Assembly (NCBI GenBank): GCA_041402045.1 | Contig: JAWKSZ010000001.1 | Coordinates: 186,001-250,000, forward strand | Origin: JAGQRJ01 sp041402045 | GTDB taxonomy: Bacteria; Planctomycetota; J058 | Reading direction: 5' to 3' | DNA length: 64,000 bases | Program-made: the position numbers and the translations under genes | The notes under the pieces: model-generated | What the model saw: only the letters and a program-made list of their open reading frames with translations | What the model was told of the DNA's origin: nothing | The model's database searches: none | Part shown: positions 49,280 to 57,732 of the stretch, piece by piece | How positions within the stretch are numbered: position 1 is the stretch's first letter | Layout: the number at the start of each line of letters is the position of its first letter

Positions 49280-49285
49280 AAGGTA
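49280..49285 (-). promoter_or_regulatory. TANNNT -10 box (TACCTT), 8 nt before start
   Basis: On the minus strand; a TTGTCC (49308-49303) lies 17 nt further upstream as a possible -35. Confidence 0.45.
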
Positions 49286-49317
49286 GCCCGCCCGGCGGTC
49301 AGGGACAACGGTTGCCC

Positions 49318-50526
49318 TCAAGTTCGCGTGGCGCCCCGGGCCTTGGGGTCGAAGCGCTTGAACACCCCGGTCTTGGGCCAGGCGGTCTGCTTGTCGTAGG
49401 TCGCGTCGCGCAGGACCGCCCCGGCCAAGCCGGACTGCGCCAGGTCCGCGCCGGCGAGCTTGGCCCCGCTGAGGTTTGCGCCCTCGAGCTGCGCCCCGGT
49501 GAGCCGGGCTCCCGTGAGGTCCGCCCCGGTGAGGGTCGCCCCGCGCAGGTTGGCCGCGCTGAGGTCGGCGCCCTTGAGACTCACCCCCCCGAGCTGGGCG
49601 TGGCTCAGGTCCGCGCCCTCCAGCTTGGCGCCGGTCAGCCGCCCACCCTCGAGCCGCGCCCGGGTCAGGTTCGCCCCCTGCAGCCGGGCGTAGCTCAGGT
49701 CGCCCCGGGAGAGGTCGGCGCCCTTGAGCTCGGCCTCCCGCAGGTCGGCGTGGGCGAGGTCGGCGCTGACCAGGCTCGCGGCGCCGAGCTTGGCGCCGCG
49801 CAGGTTGACCGAGCCCAAGCGGGCGTGGTCTCCCTGGACCTGGCGCAGGTCGGCGCCCTTGAGCACGGCCTCCCGCAGCTCGGTGCGCTCGAGGTTCGCC
49901 CCCTGCAGGCACGCGCCGCTGAGGTCGGCCCCCTCGAGGTTCGCGCTGCGCAGGCTGGTGCGTTCGAGCCGCGCGTGCAGGAGCTTGGCCCCGCTGAGCA
50001 GCGCGTGGCTGAGGTCGCTCCCCGCGAAGTGCGCGCCGTCGAGCTGCGCCCCGGAGAGGTCGACGTGCAGGAGCAGCGCGTCCTCGACGGCCAGCCGCCT
50101 GAGGTTCACGTGGCGCAGGTCCAGCCCCGAGAGGTCCACCGGGTTCTGGTTGAGCAGCTCCCCCAGGTTCTTGCCGCTGCTGCGCCCGTCGCGGAAGCGC
50201 AGGACCTCGAGCTGTTTCAGGGGTCGGGGGCCCGCCTGGGGCGAGTCGGCGAACACCGCCTCCCAGCTCGGCGCCAGGGAGCGCTGCCGCCGGCGCTCCT
50301 CGCCGAAGTCGGCGTCGCAGCCGATCGTGGGGCAGCGATCGATCTGCTCCAGGCAGTCGGTGTGCAAGCGCACCCCGCACACCGGGCAGAAGGCGGCCAC
50401 GCGCACCCCGATCTCGTCGTGGCAGTAGGCGCAGCGGTTGTCCGCCGCGCTCTTCTCCCGCGCCGTGATCTTGAGCTGAGGCCGCTGGACCTCCGGCTCC
50501 TCGTTGGGCGCCGCGCTCTCGCTCAC
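49318..50526 (-). CDS. Zinc-finger plus pentapeptide-repeat protein
   Basis: 402 residues from the GTG at 50526, which has the ribosome site GGGAGGAG. Residues about 30-75 form a RING-like finger (CAYC ... CPVCGVRLHTDC ... C ... C). From about 130 to 375 there is an almost uninterrupted run of pentapeptide repeats, A(D/N)LXX or variants (e.g. GADLSGACLQGANLERTEL), about 48 units, which would fold as a right-handed quadrilateral beta-helix. No signal peptide. Some pentapeptide proteins mimic DNA; this one's charge pattern is mixed. The finger ties it to the proteins at 30424 and 41879. Function unknown. Confidence 0.85.
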   Translation of the reverse strand: MSESAAPNEEPEVQRPQLKITAREKSAADNRCAYCHDEIGVRVAAFCPVCGVRLHTDCLEQIDRCPTIGCDADFGEERRRQRSLAPSWEAVFADSPQAGPRPLKQLEVLRFRDGRSSGKNLGELLNQNPVDLSGLDLRHVNLRRLAVEDALLLHVDLSGAQLDGAHFAGSDLSHALLSGAKLLHARLERTSLRSANLEGADLSGACLQGANLERTELREAVLKGADLRQVQGDHARLGSVNLRGAKLGAASLVSADLAHADLREAELKGADLSRGDLSYARLQGANLTRARLEGGRLTGAKLEGADLSHAQLGGVSLKGADLSAANLRGATLTGADLTGARLTGAQLEGANLSGAKLAGADLAQSGLAGAVLRDATYDKQTAWPKTGVFKRFDPKARGATRT

Positions 50527-50632
50527 CCGCTCCTCCCGCGTCGAGTCTAACGCCTCGGGCTCCTGGGTCGCACGGGCCAGGCGCCGCGACGCCACCCCGC
50601 GGAGCGGGTGGCCCCCGCGGGCCGGGGGCCGC

Positions 50633-52906
50633 TCACGGCTCGCGCACCCGAGCGAAGGTCTCGTGCCAAGGGGACCCCGAGTCGAGGAGCAAGCGGCGGA
50701 CCTCGTCGGCCTGGCGGACTCGCCCCAGCTGGAACAGGCACTCGAACTCGAACGCCTGGACCCGGGTCACCCGCGCGAGCTCGGGGTCCAGGCGCAGCGC
50801 GCGTCGGGCGTCGCGCAACGACTCGGGATAGTCCCCGAGCGCCAGCCGGGCCTCTGCCCGCCGGGCGTGGCCCAGCCCGTGCCCGGGGTCCACCGCGAGC
50901 AGTCGGCTCAAGACATCCAGCGCCTGCCGCGGCTCGCCCACGGCCAGGTACAGCTCCCCCAAGGTCAGCAGCGCCAGCGCGTTGCGCGGGTCCTTGGCGA
51001 GGAGCCGCGCGCCGTAGCGCTTCGCGGCGTCGAACTCCTCGAGGAGCAGGCTCGAGCGCAGGCGCTCGAGCTCCAGCGCAGGGGACGGCGCCTGCTCGAG
51101 GGCCGCGTTCAGCTCGCGCAGCCGCGCGCGGGCGGCGTCGTAGGGACCGCGCGCGCGACGACGCTGCACGCGCTCGAAGTACCACCCGGAGTCCGAGACC
51201 GCGAGCAGGCGCTCCGCGAGGGCGTCCTGGTCGGCGCCCCGCCCCGCGCGACCCAGGGCGCGGTAGTAGAGCCCCAGGACCGACCCAGCGCTGGCCGCCG
51301 TGTCGGGGAAGCTGCTCTCGAAGACCTCGACGGTCTGGATCAGCTCCGCGTCGCGCCCCAGGCGCTCGAGGACCTCGAGCAGGGTCGAGACCACGAACGG
51401 CGAGTTGCGATTGCGCTCGTAGACCCCTCGGGCCAGCTGCAGCGCCTCCTCGAGGCGCCCCTCGGCGAAGGCGATCCGGGCCTCCTGCACGGAGGTGTAT
51501 TTGTCGACCACCACGCCCAGCTCCGCGCGAGAGACCATGCTCTGCAGGGGGTCGAACTCCTGCTCCAGCCGGCGGTCGAGCTCCTCCGCGACCTCTCGAG
51601 CGCGCGCCAGCCGCGCTCGCGCGGGCCCCACGTCGGCCGGTCCCGCCACCTCGTACTCCGCCAGGAGCTGCACCAGGCGCCGCCCCATGGCGAAGTGCTG
51701 CACCTCGTCGAGCTCCCAGGCGTGGTCCCAGGCGTAGTTCAAGGCGACGAGGGCCGCGTCGTGCTCTCCCCGGTCCGCGTGGCGTCGTCCAGCCTTGAAG
51801 GCGGCCCTGGCGCTCTCCCACGCGACCTCCACGGCCGCAGGCGAGGCCGTCGCCGCGGGGACCGGCTCCGGCGCCTCGGGCTCCGACGCCTCGAGCTCGA
51901 GCGCCTCGAGGTCCGGGGAGGGCGTCCCAGGGGCGAGCGCGGCGGGCGGAGCGGCGGCGGGTCCGGCGAGGGCGACCAGCAGGCCTACCCCCAGCAACGT
52001 CCCTCCGCCCCCCACCAGCGCCGCCAGCGTCCGGGTGCGCCTGCCCCCCGCCGACGTCGCTCCCGAGAGGTAGGCAGAGAGGCTCGCCGCGAGCGCTGGC
52101 ATGCTCGGCGTGCGCGCCGCGGGGTTGGGTTCGAGGCACGCCAGGCAGATCCGGTCGAGCTCCGCGTCCCCCCCCCGCGCCAGTCGGGAGGGCGGCTGCG
52201 GCCGGCGCTCCGCCGCGGCGAGCTGCTCCAGGAGGCTCAGCTGGCCGTGGGGCGGTGCGCCGGTGAGGCAGGCATAGAGCGTCGCGCCCAGGGAGTAGAC
52301 GTCGCCCCGGGGGTCCGAGGCCGTGACCCGCGCCCCGCTGCCCTGCTCGGGCGCCAGATATCCGGGGGTGCCCACGAAGGCGCCGGTCTGGGTCAAGCGT
52401 CGATCCTCTTCTGCGAGCGCCAGCCCGAAGTCGGTGAGCACCGGGGAGCCGTCGGCGCGCAGGAGCACGTTGTCCGGCTTGACGTCGCGGTGCAGGATGC
52501 CGGCCGCGTGAGCGACCGCCAGGGCTCGCGCCAGCTGCAGGATCAGCCCCGCCGCGACCCGGGGCGCCAGGGGACCGCGCTGGGCGAGGCGTGTCTGGAG
52601 CGAGCCCCCGTCGACCAGCTCCATGACGAGGTAGGCCCGACCCGCGGCCTCCCCCGCGTCGTGGATCCGGATCACGTGGGGGTGCTGCAGCTGGGCCAGC
52701 GCCTGCGCTTCGCGCCGGAAGCGCTCGGCACGTCGCGCAGGGATCTGCCCCGCGCGCAGGAGCTTGAGCGCGACCTCCCGCCCGAGCTGCGGATCGAAGG
52801 CGCGCCACACCTCCCCCATCCCACCGCGCCCGATGACCTGGTGCAGCACATAGCGCCCGAAGGTCCGGGGGGTGGCCGAGTCTGAGGTCGAGGGCGCGGG
52901 GTCCAC
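50633..52906 (-). CDS. Transmembrane Ser/Thr kinase with TPR-rich C-terminus
   Basis: 757 residues. Kinase domain (about 17-285): GRGGMGEVW, Lys48, HRD 139-141, DFG 159-161, LAPEQ; all intact. A Gly/Leu-rich membrane helix (about 298-320) and a Pro/Glu linker lead to a long helical-repeat region with TPR units (about 375-750, e.g. ALLTLGELYLAVGEPRQALD). GTG start; AACCCT lies 6 nt upstream, a weak match to the TANNNT boxes here. Probably a receptor kinase with an extracytoplasmic protein-binding surface. Confidence 0.92.
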   Translation of the reverse strand: MDPAPSTSDSATPRTFGRYVLHQVIGRGGMGEVWRAFDPQLGREVALKLLRAGQIPARRAERFRREAQALAQLQHPHVIRIHDAGEAAGRAYLVMELVDGGSLQTRLAQRGPLAPRVAAGLILQLARALAVAHAAGILHRDVKPDNVLLRADGSPVLTDFGLALAEEDRRLTQTGAFVGTPGYLAPEQGSGARVTASDPRGDVYSLGATLYACLTGAPPHGQLSLLEQLAAAERRPQPPSRLARGGDAELDRICLACLEPNPAARTPSMPALAASLSAYLSGATSAGGRRTRTLAALVGGGGTLLGVGLLVALAGPAAAPPAALAPGTPSPDLEALELEASEPEAPEPVPAATASPAAVEVAWESARAAFKAGRRHADRGEHDAALVALNYAWDHAWELDEVQHFAMGRRLVQLLAEYEVAGPADVGPARARLARAREVAEELDRRLEQEFDPLQSMVSRAELGVVVDKYTSVQEARIAFAEGRLEEALQLARGVYERNRNSPFVVSTLLEVLERLGRDAELIQTVEVFESSFPDTAASAGSVLGLYYRALGRAGRGADQDALAERLLAVSDSGWYFERVQRRRARGPYDAARARLRELNAALEQAPSPALELERLRSSLLLEEFDAAKRYGARLLAKDPRNALALLTLGELYLAVGEPRQALDVLSRLLAVDPGHGLGHARRAEARLALGDYPESLRDARRALRLDPELARVTRVQAFEFECLFQLGRVRQADEVRRLLLDSGSPWHETFARVREP

Positions 52907-52961
52907 TGGACCAGGGTTGCTGGCTCCGGCGCGGCGCGCAAACCGAGGACGCCCACACGAG

Positions 52962-52990
52962 CGCGGGGCGGCGCGCTGCGCCGCCCCGCG
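52962..52990 (-). terminator. Perfect GC-rich hairpin terminator after the selenoprotein genes
   Basis: 13-bp perfect stem (CGCGGGGCGGCGC and its complement) with a 3-nt loop, 21 bp past the stop of the longer selenoprotein gene. Like the hairpin at 9754-9779 it has no T-run. Confidence 0.65.
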
Positions 52991-53010
52991 AGGTCACAGG
53001 GGTGGATCCC

Positions 53011-53817
53011 CTACTTGCCGTCGGCCTTCTCGAGCGCGCCCTCCAGGGTCTCCTGGAGCTTCTTGACGCTGTTGGTCTTGCCCACGACCTTCTTCTTGTC
53101 CAGCTCGCCTTCACCGCGAGGGTCGAGCAACACGAAGTAGGGGCCGCTGCTCACGCCCAGGGTCCGCGCCAACGGGTTGCGCTTGCCGTCCTCGAGCTTG
53201 ACCGGCTGCTCGACCCACAGGAAGCGCCCCTTGAGCTCGGCGAGCCCGTCGGCGTCGAGGGCCGCCTGCAGCTCTTCCTGCTTCTCGGCCTTCTTGGGGT
53301 CCACGAACAGGACGCCGATCAGCTTCTCCTCTTCGAGGGCCCGCTTCACGACCTCGTCCAGCCCGCCGCCGCCGGCCTCCCCCCCGGCGCCGCCGGTGGA
53401 GTGCTGGGCCACGACGGCCTCGATCTTCTGGATCACGCTCTGCGCGTCGCGCGCGCCGAGGCGGTCGACGACCTCGCCCTTGGGGTCGAGGAACAGGATC
53501 GTGGGGAATCCGCGCACGCCGTATTTGGAGAGCAGCGCCTGGTTCTGGCCGTTCGCGGTGCAGTCCACGTAGACCGGGATCAACGTCTTCGCCGCCGCGA
53601 CGACGCCGTCGTCGCTAAGTGCGCCAGCTGCCAGCTGGCCGCAGGGGCCTCACCAGTCCGCGGTGAAGAACATCATCATGGGCAGACCCTTGGCGTTCGC
53701 CTTGGCCATGCCCGCCTGGGGTTCCTCCCAGTTGTCGATCTTCCCCTTGTGAGCCGCCAGGCTCGGGGACGCGACCGCGACCAGCGCCGCCGCCGCGATC
53801 CATGCTCGTGTACGCAC
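53011..53817 (-). CDS. Thioredoxin-like selenoprotein with UGPC active site, two-domain
   Basis: 268 residues read through an in-frame TGA at 53652-53650. GTG start at 53817 with a strong ribosome site (AAGGAGGTGG) and a signal peptide (residues 1-22). The thioredoxin fold contains FFTADW-U56-GPC59 and the cis-proline motif GVRGFPTILFLD. TGA stands exactly where Trx has the attacking Cys. The frame is otherwise open to 53011 with uniform codon use. Residues about 155-268 form a second, thioredoxin-like domain without a CxxC. It should be a periplasmic thiol/selenol oxidoreductase. The adjacent paralogue has TGA at the same codon, and a SECIS-like hairpin follows both. Ordinary annotation would split or truncate it. 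Confidence 0.88.
53621..53652 (-). promoter_or_regulatory. Bacterial SECIS-like hairpin, copy 1
   Basis: Starts at the UGA codon. Seventeen nt later the loop GGC caps a 7-bp stem (GCCAGCU paired with AGCUGGC), extended by two more pairs below a single bulged G. A G at the start of a small apical loop, a 4-16 bp upper stem and 16-37 nt from UGA to the loop are the published criteria for bacterial SECIS elements; all are met. Confidence 0.75.
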
Positions 53818-53910
53818 GAGCCACCTCCTTGCTTCGGGTTGAGCGCGGCGGACCTCCCGCCGCGCCGAGAGAGTCGTTGGCCACGCGCCATCCGTGGGCG
53901 GTCGCGGCGT

Positions 53911-54342
53911 TCATTCGCTGGACCCGCCGACCGCGGCCTCGATCGCTTGGATCAGGCTCTGCGGATCCCGGGCGCCCAAGCGCCCGACGACCTCGCCCTG
54001 GGGGTCGAGGAACAGGACCGTGGGGACGCCGTTCACGCCGTAGCGGGCGCGCAGCTCTTGGTTCTGGTCACGCCCGGTGCAGTCCACGTAGATCGGGACC
54101 AGCGTCTTCGCGGCGGCGACGACGCCGTCGTCGCTAAGGGCGCCAGCTGCCAGCTGGCGGCAGGGGCCTCACCAATCGGCGGTGAAGAACATCATCATGG
54201 GCAGGCCCTCGGCGCTGGCCTTGGCCATGCCCGCCTGGGGCTCCTCCCAATTCGCGATCTTGCCGCGGTGGGAGCCGGTCCCGTGGGACCCGGTGCACGC
54301 GCTGAACGCTGCCACGGCGACGATCAGGGGGGAGTAGCGCAC
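53911..54342 (-). CDS. Thioredoxin-like selenoprotein with UGPC active site, lipoprotein
   Basis: 143 residues read through an in-frame TGA at 54171-54169 (residue 58). GTG at 54342 with AAAGGA upstream. The N-terminus has a lipoprotein-type signal (VRYSPLIVAVAAFSAC, lipid Cys16). The thioredoxin region FFTADW-U-GPC, then QLAAGALSDDGVVAAAKTL, is nearly identical to that of the downstream paralogue, and the cis-Pro motif GVNGVPTVLFLD follows. It lacks the second domain of the paralogue. The two genes are 93 bp apart on one strand and probably form an operon. Predicted to be an envelope-attached thiol/selenol oxidoreductase. selA, selB, selC and selD are not in this window. Confidence 0.86.
54139..54171 (-). 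promoter_or_regulatory. Bacterial SECIS-like hairpin, copy 2
   Basis: Same position relative to UGA (17 nt to the GGC loop) with an 8-bp perfect stem (CGCCAGCU with AGCUGGCG). The base that differs from copy 1 removes the bulge and adds a pair, so structure is kept or improved. Confidence 0.75.
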
Positions 54343-54400
54343 GCTCGCGTCCTTTCTGCCCCCGCAGGATCGCGGGGGCGACGGAGAGGATCTCCTGGGT

Positions 54401-56140
54401 CTACAGGATATCCCAGGTGTAGCCCTTGGTCTCGTACGTGCTCTCGGCCAACGCCTTGATCAGCTCGTCGTCGTTCTGGTCGATCTTGCGGAAGTGCGCC
54501 GCGGCCCGCCGCTGGACCTGACCCCCGAACACCTGGGCCACCCACAGCTCGCGCTTGCAGGCGTCGAGCCCGTGCTTCTCGATCGCGGCGGTGACCCGGC
54601 TCAGCACGCAGGCGAGCATGAACAGGTCGATCATGACGTCGGAGATCCGGCGCAGGGCGAACTGCTTCTCGATGATCTTCTTGCCGTGCTTGCGCAGCAC
54701 GCGGTCCGCCATGGCGGCGAGCGAGCGCACGTTGTCCTCGAACAGCTCGGCCTGGGGCCGCAGGGACACGTGGGTCTTGCTCAGGCTGTTGCGCAGCGAG
54801 TAGCCCGTGGCCCAGCTCGCGCGCTTGCGCGCGTAGTCGTAGAGCACGCCGAAGCCCTTGATCGGGTGGTCGAAGATCCCCTTGAGGGTGCTCTCCATTT
54901 CCCGCAGGCTCTGGCCCACGTCGTTCAGCGCGGTGAGCGCGATGAACAGGCGCAGCACGTCGTTGGTGCCCTCCCAGATCCGGTTGATCCGGCAGTCGCG
55001 CATCACGCGCTCGTAGGGCAGCTCGCGCATGTAGCCGGTGCCGCCCGAGGTCTGCAGCGCCTCGTCTGCGGTGCGCCACAGGGCCTCGCTGGAGAAGATC
55101 TTCACGATCGCGGCCTCGACCGAGTAGTCCTCGTAGCCCCGGTCCCCGAGCGCCGCGATCACGGTCACCGCGGCCTCGGTGGCGTAGCAGTCGACGACCA
55201 TGCGCCCGATCTTCTGCTTGATCAGCCCGAACTCGCCGATCGCCCGCCCGAACTGCTTGCGCTCGGTGGCGTGGGCCGCCGCGAGCGCGATCAGCTTCTT
55301 CATGCCCCCGACCGCGCCGCCGCCGACGCCGGAGCGCCCGCTGTTGAGCACGTTCATCGCGACCTTGAACCCGCCGTGGAGCGGGCCGAGGAGGTTCTCC
55401 TTGGGGACCTTCACGTCCTCGAAGAACACGCTCGTGGTCGAGCTGGCCCGCAGGCCCATCTTGTCCTCGTGGGCGCCGATCGAGACCCCGGGCATGTCCT
55501 TGGTCACGATCAGGGCCGAGAGCTTGCCCCGGCTGTCCTGGGGGCCGGTCTTGGCGAACACCGTGAAGAAGTCCGCGATCCCGCCGTTGGTGATCCAGAG
55601 CTTGTTGCCGTTGAGCAGGAAGTGGTCGCCCTTGTCCTCGGCCACGGTCTTGACCGAGGCCGCGTCGGAGCCGGCCCCGGGCTCGGTCAGGCAGAAGGCG
55701 GCGATCATCTCGCCCGAGGCGAGCTTCTCGTAATACTTCGCCTTCTGCGCCGGGGTCCCGAACAGCTTCAGCCCGCGCATGCCGATCGAGCTGTGGGCGC
55801 CGATCGTCACCGCCAGCGAGGCGTCGTGGCGCGCGATCTGCTGCAGGGTGCGCGAGTAGGCCACGTTGCCGAAGTTCATCCCGCCCTGCTCCTCGGGCAC
55901 GATCAGCCCGAACAGGCCGAACTCCTTGAGCTCCTCGATCACCTCCGGCGGGAGCTCACCGGCGACGTCCCAGGCGCGGAACTCCTCGTCCCGGCCGTCG
56001 AGCATGGAGTCGATCGAGTCGCACACCGCGCTCAAGACCTCCGCCTGCTCGGGGGCGACCTCGGGGAAGGGGAAGAGCACGTCTTGCTCGATTCGGCCGC
56101 CGATCAACGAGCGCATGAAGCTGACGCCGGTATCGGTCAT
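54401..56140 (-). CDS. Acyl-CoA dehydrogenase, VLCAD/ACAD9-like
   Basis: 579 residues. FAD-dependent first step of fatty-acid beta-oxidation. Visible are AAFCLTEPGAGSDAAS and WITNGGIADFFTVFAK (FAD/substrate region), ERKQFGRAIGEF, and the catalytic Glu in NRIWEGTNDVLR. A C-terminal extension of about 180 residues past the core is typical of the very-long-chain type. Ribosome site GGAGGTGG before the ATG. It may act with the SDR-SCP2-MaoC fusion in acyl-CoA breakdown. Confidence 0.94.
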   Translation of the reverse strand: MTDTGVSFMRSLIGGRIEQDVLFPFPEVAPEQAEVLSAVCDSIDSMLDGRDEEFRAWDVAGELPPEVIEELKEFGLFGLIVPEEQGGMNFGNVAYSRTLQQIARHDASLAVTIGAHSSIGMRGLKLFGTPAQKAKYYEKLASGEMIAAFCLTEPGAGSDAASVKTVAEDKGDHFLLNGNKLWITNGGIADFFTVFAKTGPQDSRGKLSALIVTKDMPGVSIGAHEDKMGLRASSTTSVFFEDVKVPKENLLGPLHGGFKVAMNVLNSGRSGVGGGAVGGMKKLIALAAAHATERKQFGRAIGEFGLIKQKIGRMVVDCYATEAAVTVIAALGDRGYEDYSVEAAIVKIFSSEALWRTADEALQTSGGTGYMRELPYERVMRDCRINRIWEGTNDVLRLFIALTALNDVGQSLREMESTLKGIFDHPIKGFGVLYDYARKRASWATGYSLRNSLSKTHVSLRPQAELFEDNVRSLAAMADRVLRKHGKKIIEKQFALRRISDVMIDLFMLACVLSRVTAAIEKHGLDACKRELWVAQVFGGQVQRRAAAHFRKIDQNDDELIKALAESTYETKGYTWDIL

Positions 56141-56219
56141 GGACCACCTCCAGGGCCCCGAGCTTACTCAAGACCTCCGGCGCGCGCTTCGCCGAGCGAC
56201 GCGAGGACCTCCGGCGATG

Positions 56220-56225
56220 TAGCCT
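56220..56225 (+). promoter_or_regulatory. TANNNT -10 box (TAGCCT), 6 nt before start
   Basis: Precedes the GTG at 56232; no ribosome site. Confidence 0.4.
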
Positions 56226-56231
56226 GAGCGC

Positions 56232-56843
56232 GTGACCGAGGACGCACTCGACCCCGAGGCCGCGGCGCTGCGCGCCCGCATGCACGCCGGCGCCTTGCCT
56301 CGGGCGCGGCTGGAGCTGGCCGATGCCCTGGGCCACCGCCCCAGCCGCCAGGCGCTGGGCCGCAAGGACCCCGAGCCCCCGGGCCCGTGGGACCCGCCCG
56401 CCCCAGAGCCGACCCTCGAAGCCTGGGGCCGTCGCGTGGGCCGCTTCGGCGGGGCGATCATGCTCCGCGTGGGGACCGCGCTGTGCCGGCACGCCCTGGC
56501 CCAGGGGGAGCCGGCCCCCGAGCTGAGCCAGGGCCTCGCCGCCGCCGACCGTTTCCTGGGCAACCCCGCGGAGCCCGGGCCCGACCTCGAGGAGGCCGCC
56601 AAGCGAGCGGCCCGCGCGACCCTCACGCTGGGGCCCGACGCCCCGACGCGAAAGCTAGGGCTCACGCTCCTCCCGCTGCTGCGGGCCATGCTCGACGTGC
56701 GCCGCGCGGGGGTGCCCGATCAGGAGCAGCTCAAGGCGCACTACCTGCGGCTGCTCGAGCAGGCCGCGACCCTCGGGCTCGAGCTCGAGGCCCTCGAGGC
56801 CGCGGTCCGCGCCGAGGTCGTCGCCTGGGCGCTGGCGGAGTAG
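56232..56843 (+). CDS. Hypothetical helical protein
   Basis: 203 residues, Ala/Leu/Arg-rich and mostly helical (MHAGALPRARLELADALG at the start), with no signal peptide or membrane helix. A Pro-rich linker (about 47-62) separates a short N-terminal region from a helical bundle. The GTG start is supported by the TAGCCT box 6 nt upstream and by divergence from the acyl-CoA dehydrogenase gene. I do not recognise the family. Confidence 0.6.
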   Translation: MTEDALDPEAAALRARMHAGALPRARLELADALGHRPSRQALGRKDPEPPGPWDPPAPEPTLEAWGRRVGRFGGAIMLRVGTALCRHALAQGEPAPELSQGLAAADRFLGNPAEPGPDLEEAAKRAARATLTLGPDAPTRKLGLTLLPLLRAMLDVRRAGVPDQEQLKAHYLRLLEQAATLGLELEALEAAVRAEVVAWALAE

Positions 56844-56863
56844 CTAGCTCCTCGGGCTGTGCG

Positions 56864-57547
56864 TCAGCGGTTGCGGGCGATCAAGGCCAGGGTCCCCAGC
56901 TCGCGCCGGAAGCGCGCCTCGCGGGCCTGCTTCTCCGCGGGCCAGCTCGGGTCCACCGGCCGCGGGTCGAAGCAGCGGAAGCTGCGGGTGACCTCGAAGC
57001 CTGCGGCCTCGAGGGCGGCCTGCCAGCCCGCCTCCGAGAGCAGGGTCATGGGCACGCCCATGCGCTCCGGCCAGCCATGGCAGGTGTCGTTCTCCTCGTA
57101 GAAGTCGGTGCCCACGATCAGGGTCCCGCCGGGCTCGAGCACACGGCGCACCTCGCGCAGGGCTGCGTCGAGGTCGAGGGCGTAATAGAGCGCCTCGAAG
57201 CTGAAGCCGTGGGCGAAGTGCCCGTCGGGCCAGGGCAGGTCGTGGAACTCGGCCACCCTGAACTCGATCCGGTCGAGGTTCGCCGACTGCTCCCGCGCGC
57301 GGGCGATCATGTCCGGGGAGGCGTCGACGCCGTAGCACCAGCCGGTGGCGCCGGCGCGGGCGTGCAGCGCGCGGGTCGCCCAGCCGTTGCCGCAGCCCAG
57401 GTCGACCAGGCGCTGCCCCGGCTGCACCGGGACTGCGGCCAGGGCGTCCCGCGCGCGCGCGCCATGACCGACCTCCATACGCTCGGCGTCGCCCTGCTGG
57501 GCCCAGCGGTCGAAGAGCTGTGCGGTCGGGCTCAAGCCGTCGGTCAT
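56864..57547 (-). CDS. SAM-dependent methyltransferase (UbiE-like)
   Basis: 227 residues from the ATG at 57547 (ribosome site AGGAGGTCGC). Motif I LVDLGCGNGWATRALHARAG, then GVDASPDMIARARE, FSFEALYYALDLDAALREV and VLEPGGTLIVGTDFY, a standard class I small-molecule methyltransferase. The substrate cannot be told. It is convergent with the hypothetical gene at 56232 and divergent from the amidase gene. Confidence 0.87.
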   Translation of the reverse strand: MTDGLSPTAQLFDRWAQQGDAERMEVGHGARARDALAAVPVQPGQRLVDLGCGNGWATRALHARAGATGWCYGVDASPDMIARAREQSANLDRIEFRVAEFHDLPWPDGHFAHGFSFEALYYALDLDAALREVRRVLEPGGTLIVGTDFYEENDTCHGWPERMGVPMTLLSEAGWQAALEAAGFEVTRSFRCFDPRPVDPSWPAEKQAREARFRRELGTLALIARNR

Positions 57548-57732
57548 GCGACCTCCTGGCCCCATTGAACGGGCTGGGGCTGACCGACGCGAGCTTCGCC
57601 GCACCCCCTGGATCTGGGCAGTCGGTTCGCCCTGATGCGGCCGAGAAAAGGAGCGGCGGCCCTAAGCAATTTGGCCACAACGCCTTAAGCTGAGGCACGT
57701 CCGGTGCTCCGTCCTGGCCGAGGAGGACGGAC

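Noticed and set aside
50633..54342. Kinase and selenoprotein genes as one operon
   Set aside because: A perfect 13-bp hairpin stands between the selenoprotein stop and the kinase start, so they are probably separate transcription units.
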